Source: Tubiluchus corallicola (lineage: Eukaryota > Priapulida > Priapulimorpha > Priapulimorphida > Tubiluchidae). Taken from it: a stretch of 64,000 bases of DNA. Position 1 is the stretch's first letter. Each line of letters opens with the position of its first letter. This document shows positions 1 through 9,500 of this stretch, in pieces. The position numbers and the translations under genes are program-made. The notes beneath the pieces were generated by a model that had not been told where the DNA came from, did no database searches, and saw only the letters and a program-made list of their open reading frames with translations. The DNA lies in contig JAQGDQ010000525.1 of NCBI GenBank assembly GCA_030141605.1, forward strand, positions 7,501 through 71,500, written 5' to 3'.

Positions 1-420
1 TGTATTGTATTGTATTGTATTGTATTGTACTGTACTGTACTGTACTGTACTGTACTGTATTGTATTGTATTGTATTGTATTGTATTGTACTGTACTGTAC
101 TGTACTGTACTGTACTGTACTGTACTGTACTGTACTGTACTGTACTGTACTGTACTATACTATACTATACTATACTATACTATACTATACTATACTATAC
201 TATACTATACTATACTATACTATACTATACTATACTATACTATACTATACTATACTATACTATACTATACTATACTACACTACACTACACTACACTACAC
301 TACACTACACTACACTACACTACACTACACTACACTACACTACACTACACTACATTACATTACATTACATTACATTACATTACATTACATTACATTATAT
401 TATATTATATTATATTATAT
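1..420. repeat. pentanucleotide satellite with ordered variant blocks
   Basis: Uninterrupted 5-bp array. Blocks run TGTAT (1-25), TGTAC (26-55), TGTAT (56-85), TGTAC (86-155), TATAC (156-275), TACAC (276-350), TACAT (351-395) and TATAT (396-420). Each block differs from the next by one transition. The Tyr/Leu/Cys-rich open frames here are only repeat translations. Confidence 0.97.
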
Positions 421-480
421 TGTTTTCATCAATTGCTAAAATGTTGCTGCCTCACCCACCAGGGTGGGGCATACACTAAA
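421..480 (+). mobile_element. fragment of the 16-20 kb foldback-element family
   Basis: The stretch TTTTCATCAATTGCTAAAAT, then a CACCC..AGGGTG palindrome, matches the core found at about 16320-16380 and inverted at about 19615-19680. It is a diverged, isolated piece. Confidence 0.55.
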
Positions 481-1395
481 TAATAACGTACCTATTACGT
501 TAGAAGTAAGTTGCAAACTTACTTACTACTTACTTAGGCCTACAAACATTAAGTAGTGTCAATTTTACAGTTTTATGGGCCTTCCTCTGCTTGCTTTACT
601 GACTACTGCTTAAAAACTAATGCACAAATATAGAACACATATATTCAGATTTATGCACGAGTTTCAACACATTATATAAACAATGCAATACATTACAATG
701 AAGAAAAAACTACACAGACATAACCTCGCACATAGGGTGCTATCGTCTACACACAATAAATGACAACAACACACAACATACAATAATACACAATAAAAAC
801 AACAACAACAACTATATTAATAGTAGTAGTAAAAAACGGTATTTACAGTGGTTAAATATTACAATTATATGATATTATGCTATGTTATATTAGAAAGTTT
901 AGTACAAAACGAGTTTTAGACCTCCAATTACATTTTCCAACAAGTTTATACGGCAGAGCATAGTATTATATTAAAATTTCATTTTACAAAACGGTAAACT
1001 ACATTTAAAAAGAAAAATTAGAATTATAGTACGTAATGAAAATCTTACACTATTAAATAAAACAACAGATCAGCTTAATTTTGTAAGTTTCGTTTTATAA
1101 AACTCCCAGTAATGAATCTTGCCACTAAATTTGTCGTTTCAAAATCACTATTTCTTAACAGCAAAACAAATTTTTGCTCCATAGGTAGAATAATAAAAGC
1201 AAGAAAAATTTTCACAATAGAATTTGACTTTAAATCGTAGCACTTTTTACAATCAAGTACAGAATACATTTCAGCTTCAATTTTTCCTTCATTACAATGT
1301 TTATATTCGATTATTAACAGGTCGGCCTTTTTCTATATACAAGTTGTGAGAACTGATAGGCAGTTCAGTAAAGTTTGATCTTAGTACATGATTAT
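481..1395. other. AT-rich non-coding stretch
   Basis: No coding region or RNA gene is recognisable. It holds only short ORFs without family motifs. The last ~50 bp (1343-1395) are duplicated at 1911-1955. Confidence 0.5.
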
Positions 1396-1855
1396 CCCTT
1401 TCATACCCGTTGTATCCCGTGGGACACGAGAATATTTTCTGCCTTTAAAATTAATAAAATTTTAAAACTGACGGTTATTTGATCTGTTAATAGTTATTTT
1501 GATTTAAGCCAATAACAATAGACTAAAAATGGTGATAAAATGGCAAACTAGAAAATCTACATAGCATAAAAAACTGTGCGAGGTACAGTACTTTAGAGAC
1601 GACTTTGTACAGATCAGCATAGCATGCATACTAAATGTCTTAAATACTTTAAAAAATTATCAGCAGTTGCAAAATGAAGCACATTTTATGCTTCCATTGA
1701 ATCCCAATGTATCCCGTGGGATACAGGCTATATTTAGCACGCGTGCACAGGTAGAAAAAAATAATTATTATGTGTAAACAAGATGGATATACTGAACAAA
1801 AGTACCAAGCCAAAAATTTTTTTCTTATTAAAAAAATAAATTGGGACTGAAAGGG
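1396..1855 (+). mobile_element. piggyBac-like MITE, copy 1 (TTAT flanks)
   Basis: Terminal inverted repeats CCCTTTCA..TGAAAGGG are flanked on both sides by TTAT (1392-1395 and 1856-1859). The element contains two subterminal copies of a TATCCCGTGGGATA palindrome (the first carries one change). It is 460 bp with no coding capacity. Two relatives lie at 11673 and 25175. The TTAA-like target and CCC..GGG ends suggest the piggyBac superfamily; no transposase is visible here. Confidence 0.8.
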
Positions 1856-1910
1856 TTATGTAAAAAAGAAAACATTTTTTGGCTTCAAATTCTTCGTAGT
1901 TTGACAATAA

Positions 1911-1960
1911 GTTGTGAGAACTGTTCAGTAAAGTTCGATCTCAGTACATGATTATGTAAA
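1911..1960 (+). repeat. local duplicate of MITE copy 1 target (empty site)
   Basis: Near copy of 1343-1395 (GTTGTGAGAACTG...ACATGATTAT). It continues with GTAAAA directly after the single TTAT, where the other copy carries the MITE between two TTATs. It therefore looks like an unoccupied paralogue. Confidence 0.7.
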
Positions 1961-2708
1961 ATGGGATACTTACGTGTCTTGCTACAACAAGAGCTCCTTC
2001 CAATTTCCCGTTTGTGGAAAAAGACAGAAATTTGTGTTTTAAGAGATTTTAATACAAAATGCATTAAGAAAACGAGGCTGCGGGCACTATTAACCGAGCA
2101 CACCAGCGTGGCAAAAATGAATTAGGCTTTGTGATAGGGCCTATCATAATGGTAGCAATTTTTCATTTTTGAAGCAAAGTAAGTCGTAAGAGTTATCATT
2201 AATCACCACAGAATGACAGTTCTTAATTATTCGCTAATGGAGTGCATAAAATATGTTTCTAAGAGTATTCATACTGCTAAATAACCATTCATGCTGGTGC
2301 TTGTAATATAAAAGTACTATCAAAACTACAGGTATGCCATTTCAATTTCCAAAATTCAGCATTCTGACTTGTGCTGATTAGGCTGGCCTGCTCATACCCT
2401 TAATAGAAACTTATCAATAATAATTATAAATTTATGATATATAGATTAATTAATATATATATATATAGATTAATAATTATAGATATATAGATTTATGATT
2501 GATTTCCGATTTGCTGGAACAGAATCTGTGGAAAGTGACTAATGCCAAAATTTAAACAGAAAAAAATACCGTGATTTATTTTGTAAAAGTGGATAATAAT
2601 ATGTTAATAAAATATGTATTATTATGATTAATTTTTGTTTTAGTCCAACTGACCACAAGAATTTTATTTAATCCTAATATTTTAATAACCCAGCTGTGTA
2701 AAAATAAA
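1961..2708. other. AT-rich non-coding stretch
   Basis: Nothing supportable beyond a short AT dinucleotide run near 2452-2466. No gene motifs on either strand. Confidence 0.4.
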
Positions 2709-5507
2709 CACAAAATGTTGTTATCATGTAAAAACAAAAGCCAATGAACAACGGTTAAAGTTCTGGTTGATATTAAAAGTCTTACTGCTTTAACTGACTG
2801 AAAACGACACAGTTAAAAATGTTCATATATGTTTAATCAATAATTCTACAGCTAATATGTTATAGTCTCTGTGTCCATCGGGTTCACATATTTTTTGTCA
2901 AGGCTGATAAAATGAAGCTGTCACTAAAAATTGTCACACTAGCATTATAGTTATGCTTCAGTGAGTTTCTCTGTGTTTACAAATTCATTAATTCTTCTTG
3001 CAGAATGAAGTTACTTTATCGGACTTGTTTTACAAGAAAAGAACTTTTCTTACCAAGGCCCACACTTTGTATTGCTGACGATGTTTTCAATTAGTGCCAC
3101 AAGAATTTTCACAATATGCTGTAGGCCAGTCTACTTTTGCGCAATGATTGTTTACACTCTATTAGAATGTACTATAATGGACCTATAACTTTCCATGGTA
3201 GTGAAATACATCGCTTTTGCAGAATTTGATGAAAACATGTGAATGAACGCAACGACAGTCATTTCTATCAGCTGACCCAAGGTCACTACCTATCCGACCC
3301 AAGGTCAAATGCTGTAATGAAGTAATAACAGCTTCATTTTTAGCCCGCTTGTGTACGACAGTATCACGGGTACACTCCGATACAAAAACGTTAATTAGAC
3401 AACGTTCTGCTAAAAAACTTCGCCAAGTTGTTCACGGGGAAGGCAACTATAAAATAAGTTTAACTTGATTTTCATGATATATAAACCCCCCCCACCCAGT
3501 AAAATAAGTTCAACTTCCCGAGAGACTTGGTTTATGCCTTAATACAATGACAGTTATTGTTAATGTAGTAAGTATTCTTTTTGAAACGCGCAGCAATTAT
3601 GAAGAATTTCTGAAGGTAAATAGCTAAGACATCAGAATAGGTAGAATACAGGTGAGTTTTATTTATATAACTCATTAATAACACTATACATTGCTCTCTC
3701 AGTTTATCACATGCTTATTCAATGATCTCTGAAAGCCAACTGCCCAGGTAAGTTTTTTCATGAAGCAAGGAAGCCAGCAATTCTATGAAAGGTAAATGTT
3801 ATGCAGACTAGTTCAAGGATGAAAGTTTAGACTGTATATAAAGAAATAGACTTATTTTACAGCTGAAATTTCTTGTGTAGGATTTTTTGATGTTTTAACA
3901 AGAGAATGTAATAATATGACATAATAAATAAAAAATAATGACACATGACATAATAATAAAAAATAAAATCAAGAAATCGTGAGGTTCACGACTGCAATGT
4001 CCAAAGCTTTTTTTCGTCCCGAAAATGGCGACGTACACCCAAGAGAATGAAGGCGGCATCCATGTTGATCAGTCTGTGAGTTTAGCTGTAAGACCAACTT
4101 TGAATTGTGGGGCGAGTCGATAAGAATGTGCAACCGCCGGTGGAAGTGGAGACCACGTGGAAATACCCCAAAATGCATTGCAAGTTAGTGACTACTACAA
4201 ATAATATTCATTAATAATAATGAAAAACACAAACTGATAAACCCTTACGTTGTTATCACTATTATTAGTATGAGTAAAAGAGGACCTGTTGAACTATGTT
4301 AAAAGCGTTCGATTATGATAGATAATTATGTTGATGAATGCTGGCATGAAGCCAGTTAAGGAGTGGTGTCACGTGAGCAAGTGATTCAGAATTGAGGCGT
4401 CGAAGCTCGGCGCACGATATATAAGCCTTGTGATGCGCCCAGCTCAGGAGATTGAGTCTGGAGCTGAAGGAGAGCAGGCTAGATCAGGGGGCTTGGCATT
4501 ACTATCTGTTATATTTATCGTGTTTGACGTTCAGTAAACGTGTAGTTTTATAATCTGACTCTTCATAGTTTTGCCATCCCTGAAACATCAATAATCAGCT
4601 AAACACAAACAACACAACGAATTATTTTTCTGTAGTCTATATAAAGCATTACCGTTGTATCCATAGATATGATAGTATTTTTATTATCCATTGTTCTATC
4701 AGGCATCACCTTTTGTGTTACACGAAAAATCATTTTGTGAGAGAAAAACAACCCGCCAAAATTAAACACAAAATCAGAAAGGTTCATACTGCAACTAAAT
4801 AATGTACGCACAATGTACGTCAGCAGTTCTATTTCATAATTTCCCATCATACGTCACCGGTTCACTGTTTTGACTAATTAAAAAAAGTAGAAATAGATAT
4901 AATATTGGTAAATAAAAATTAATTTCCGCCATTGCATCCTGATGTTCACTTTTTGGAAGCAGACTCCCTGTCTATATATGAATTCCATATATATATATTT
5001 TAGTACCGTCGAAAGTTATAGTATCATTATAGTATATTCTAATAGAGTGTAAACAATCAATATGCAAAAGTAGACTGGCCTACAGCATATTGTGAAAATT
5101 CTTGTGGCATTAATTGAAAACATCGTCAGCAATACAAGCTGCAAAAGTGTGGGCCTTGGTAACAAAAGTTCTTTTCTTGTAAAACAAGTCCGATAAAGTA
5201 ACTTCATTCTGCTAGAAGAATTAATGAATTTGTAAACACAGAGAAACTCACTGAAGCATAACTATAATGGTAGTTTGACAATTTTTAGTGACAGCTTCAT
5301 TTTATCAGCCTTGACAAAAAATATGTGAACCCCATGGACACAGAGACTATAACATATTAGCTGTAGAATTATTGATTAAACATATATGAACATTTTTAAC
5401 TGTGTCGTGTTTTAGTCGGTTAAATCAGTAAGACTTTTAATATCAACCAGAACTATAACTGTTGTTTATTTGCTTTTGTTTTTACATGATAACAACATGT
5501 TCTGTTT
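2709..5507. mobile_element. long-inverted-repeat (foldback-like) element, 2.8 kb
   Basis: Left arm about 2709-3201 is the reverse complement of right arm about 5003-5507, with scattered substitutions. Example: the left arm's GAATGAAGTTACTTTATCGG near 3003 reappears inverted near 5190-5210. The interior (3202-5002) has no recognisable transposase but holds an LTR-like segment. The 63-residue minus-strand ORF at 5016-5207 lies wholly in an arm and is not a gene. The right end abuts a TA repeat. Confidence 0.7.
4286..4590 (+). mobile_element. possible solo LTR
   Basis: A compact promoter-like unit inside the foldback element. It has E-box CACGTG (4370), TATATAAG (about 4419-4426), a purine-rich downstream leader, then an AT-rich end with a weak poly(A)-like AGTAAA. 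This resembles an LTR U3-R-U5 layout. No partner LTR, primer-binding site or clear target duplication was found, so it could equally be a cellular promoter fragment. Confidence 0.3.

Positions 5508-5508
<1 letters not shown>

Positions 5509-5555
<47 letters not shown>
5509..5555. repeat. (TA)n microsatellite
   Basis: About 46 bp of alternating TA directly after the right arm of the foldback element. Confidence 0.95.
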
Positions 5556-5557
<2 letters not shown>

Positions 5558-5964
5558 CATACTTGAAATACTTGAAAAAATTCTAAGCTGTTTACCAACA
5601 GGATTCGTCATTCACATGCATGCATAAACAACATGGTTCATTTATGTTCCACATGCGCATGCGCGCGAGTTTCACAAAGAAGTTCTACGTGCAATTCACA
5701 AATTCAACATCGGTTTGTTGCCCTCCCACAATAGGTTTACAGGGCAAACCGAGTAAATTGTGCATTAGGCTCAACTAGCATACACATGAAACTGACTAAA
5801 TGCTGACTATGGACAGCGTGTGAGAAAATGCTGAAAATTCACGTTTAGACAAAAGAGGGCCCCAGGATCACGAATATGCAAAAAAAACTTGTGAAACGTC
5901 TGTGTTAACTGAATTTTACATGCAGCAACCTGCTAGCAGTATAGGTTTCACAAGAGCTAAACAC

Positions 5965-6159
5965 AAACACACACATGCACACGCACATGCACGCACACAC
6001 ACTCACCCATACATACATACACACACACACACACACGCACACGCACACGCATGCACGCACACATACACATTCACCCATACACACACACACACACATGTGC
6101 ACACACCTCTCAGACACATGCACACACACCTCTCACACACATGCACACACACACACACA

Positions 6160-6203
<44 letters not shown>

Positions 6204-6214
6204 CACACACACAG
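5965..6214. repeat. (CA)n / (GCAC)n compound microsatellite
   Basis: CA repeats interspersed with CACG, CATGCA and a run of GCAC tetramers (about 6160-6190). All six frames are open only because of composition. A Z-DNA-prone tract about 200-440 bp upstream of the IGFBP-gene TATA boxes. Confidence 0.93.
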
Positions 6215-6402
6215 ACAGTTAAGTAACAAAAAGAGTCACAATGATACTGGTACTAAAATTAACCTAAATGATGCCCACACACGTCAATAGTAAAAACGAC
6301 ACTGGCCAACAGATTTTACACTTGTGACCTGGATTTTAAAATTATCAAAGTGCCCATATTACAAACAAATCAGTTAGACCCACTGCCACCATTTTTGTAA
6401 AG

Positions 6403-6449
6403 TATAAAAGCCACTGATAAGGGCCACTTTGCTGTGCATAATATAAAAG
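6403..6449 (+). promoter_or_regulatory. two TATA boxes upstream of the IGFBP-domain gene
   Basis: TATAAAAG occurs at 6403-6410 and again at 6442-6449. The second is about 96 bp before the ATG at 6538, leaving room for a short 5' UTR starting near 6472. This is a strong core-promoter arrangement typical of highly expressed secreted-protein genes. The transcription start itself is inferred. Confidence 0.6.
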
Positions 6450-6537
6450 TGGATGTCCAGCACATCCAGTTTGCTCTCAAAGATTTCTTTCTGAAAGACT
6501 CGTCAAGAACCTTGTTCTGTCCTTAATCAAGTGAAAA

Positions 6538-6584
6538 ATGAAGGGACTTCTTCTTGCAGTCGTTGCAGTGGGCTTGATAGCACA
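6538..6584 (+). CDS. IGFBP-domain gene exon 1 (signal peptide)
   Basis: Start ATG at 6538 in AAAATGAAG. It encodes 15 codons plus CA of a split Gln codon, with donor CA|GTAAGTA at 6585. It is the only copy of the 77-bp family that has an initiator codon. Confidence 0.88.
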
Positions 6585-9500
6585 GTAAGTACTGTAACTG
6601 TATTGTATTATTATGTGAAGGGTCTTCTTCTTGCAGTCGTTGCAGTGTGCCTGATAGCACAGTAAGTACGGTCACTGTATTGTATTATTATGTGAAGGGT
6701 CTTCTTCTTGCAGTCGTTGCAGTGGGTTTGATAGCACAGTAAGTACTGTCACTGTATTGTATCATTAAGTGAAGGGTCTTCTTCTTGCAGTCGTTGCAGT
6801 GGGTTTGATAGCACAGTAAGTACTGTCACTGTATTGTATCATTATGTGAAGGGTCTTCTTCTTGCAGTCGTTGCAGTGGGTTTGATAGCACAGTAAGTAC
6901 GGTCACTGTATTGTATTATTATGTGAAGGGTCTTCTTCTTGCAGTCGTTGCAGTGGGCTTGATAGCACAGTAAGTACTGTCACTGTATTGTATCATTATG
7001 TGAAGGGTCTTCTTCTTGCAGTCGTTGCAGTGGGTTTGATAGCACAGTAAGTACTGTCACTGTATTGTATCATTAAGTGAAGGGTCTTCTTCTTGCAGTC
7101 ATTGCAGTGGGCTTGATAGCACAGTAAGTACTGTCACTGTATTGTCTTATTATGTGAAGGGTCTTCTTCTTGTAGTCGTTGCAGTGGGTTTGATAGCACA
7201 GTGAGTACTGTCACTGCATTGTATTATTATGTGAAGGGACTTCTTCTTGCAGTCGTTGCAGTGGGTTTGATAGCACAGTGAGTACTGTCACTGCATTGTA
7301 TTATTATGTGAAGGGTCTTCTTCTTGCAGTCGTTGCAGTGGGTTTGATAGCACAGTAAGTACTGTCACTGTATTGTATCATTAAGTGAAGGGTCTTCTTC
7401 TTGTAGTCGTTGCAGTGGGCTTGATAGCACAGTAAGTACTGTCACTGTATTGTGTTATTATGTGAATGAAATTCTTTGAGTGAATAAAAAGTTAAAGGAA
7501 CAAATGAATGACTGAGTGAATAAAAGAAAAAAGTCGAAAAAAGTCATAAAGAACGAACAAATGAATTGACGAATGATTTATGTAAACGAATGAACAAATA
7601 CGTATGAAATAAATGAATACATGATAGAATGAATGATAGAATGAATGAATGAGAATTCATGAACGAATGAACAAATACGTAAGAAATAAATGAATACATG
7701 ATAGAATGAATGAATGAATGAATGAAAGAGAATTCATGAACGAATGAACAAATACGTAAGAAATAAATGAATAAATGATAGAATGAATGAATGAATGAAT
7801 GAATGAATCAGAATTCATGAACGAATGAACAAATACGTAAGAAATAAATGAATACATGATAGAATGAATGAATGAATGAATGAAAGAGAATTCATGAACG
7901 AATGAACAAATACGTAAGAAATAAATGAATACATGATAGAATGAATGAATGAATGAATGAAAGAGAATTCATGAACGAATGAACAAATACGTAAGAAATA
8001 AATGAATAAATGATAGAATGAATGAATGAATGAATGAATGAATCAGAATTCATGAACGAATGAACAAATACGTAAGAAATAAATGAATGAATGAATGAAT
8101 GAATGAATGAATGAATGAATGAATGAATGAATGAATGAATGAGAATTCATGAACGAATGAACAAATATGTAAGAAATAAATGAATGAATGAATGAATGAA
8201 TGAATGAATGAATGAATGAATGAATGAATGAATGAATGAATGAATGAATGAATGAATGAATGATAGAATGATGAATGAATGAATGAGAATTCATGAATGA
8301 ATGAACAAACAAGTCACTGAGGAAAAATAAACCAAGAATAACAAAATGAATGACTGAATTGAAGGAACAAAAAAGCTAAGAAGCAACAAACATATAGAAC
8401 CCTCATTGAAGAAACTTGTTAAGAAATCAACGAAAAAAACTGGAACAGAATTTGAAAAGGCAAGCTGAGTAGATTAAAGGAAAAACTGACCCAATCGTAA
8501 ACTGTAGGCCAAAACTACTCTTTAAAATATTGAAAGGAAATGTACAATTTTTCTTTCAAAAAAGACTCACGTGAAAGAATTATTACCACACAAACACAAT
8601 TTCATGTTCACGCCTCTAGTTCTTCGCTGTTACATGCATTTTTCCAATCGCTAGTTAGATGGACACTAGCGCCTGTATTTTGGAAACGCACTGCGCAAAA
8701 ACAGATGCTGTACACCTCAATTCAGATGTGTTAGTTTGTGACGTATTGCAACCCGATCATAGAATATTCTGTGTTGTTGAAAAATACGATAGGTTATGAT
8801 GTAATCAATAGTTGGGTTCGCCTTTAATTAAGATTTAAATGATAATTTAACTACCAGAAACGCTTTGGCAGTATTAATTGTGTATACTTTTTACCATACC
8901 TGAAAATAGGATAGTATATAAAAAAAATCACCCTCACTTCCTTTAGGCGATTAGTAAAAGACTTCTCTTATGCCAATCGCTTAAACCACTCAGATTGTCG
9001 TTGTTGTTGTTGCTATTACTGCTGCTGCTGTTGTCGTCGTCGTCGTCGTTGTTGTTGGAGTTGTAGTTGGTGTTGTTGTAGTTGTAGTTGGTGTTGTTGT
9101 AGTTGTAGTTGTAGTTGTTGTTGTAGTTATAGTTGGTGTTGTTGTAGTTGTAGTTGTAGTTGTTGTAGTTGTAGTGTTGTTGTAGTTGTTGTTGGTGTTG
9201 TTGTAGTTGCAGTTGGTGTTGTTGTAGTTGTAGTTGGTGTTGGTGTTGTTGTAGTTGTAGTTGGTGTTGTTGTAGTTGTAGTTGGTGTTGTTGTAGTTGT
9301 TGTTGGTGTTGTTGTAGTTGTAGTTGGTGTTGTTGTAGTTGCAGTTGGTGTTGTTGTAGTTGTAGTTGTTGTTGGTGTTGTTGTAGTTGTAGTTGTAGTT
9401 GGTGTTGTTGTAGTTGTAGTTGGTGTTGGTGTTGTTGTAGTTGTAGTTGGTGTTGTTGTAGTTGTTGTTGGTGTTGTTGTAGTTGTAGTTGGTGTTGTTG

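Noticed and set aside
5902-6290. His/Thr-rich and Cys/Val-rich ORFs
   Set aside because: CA-repeat translations on both strands.
6585-7465. CRISPR-like reading of the 77-bp array
   Set aside because: Units are whole tandem copies with no unique spacers, and the genome is eukaryotic.
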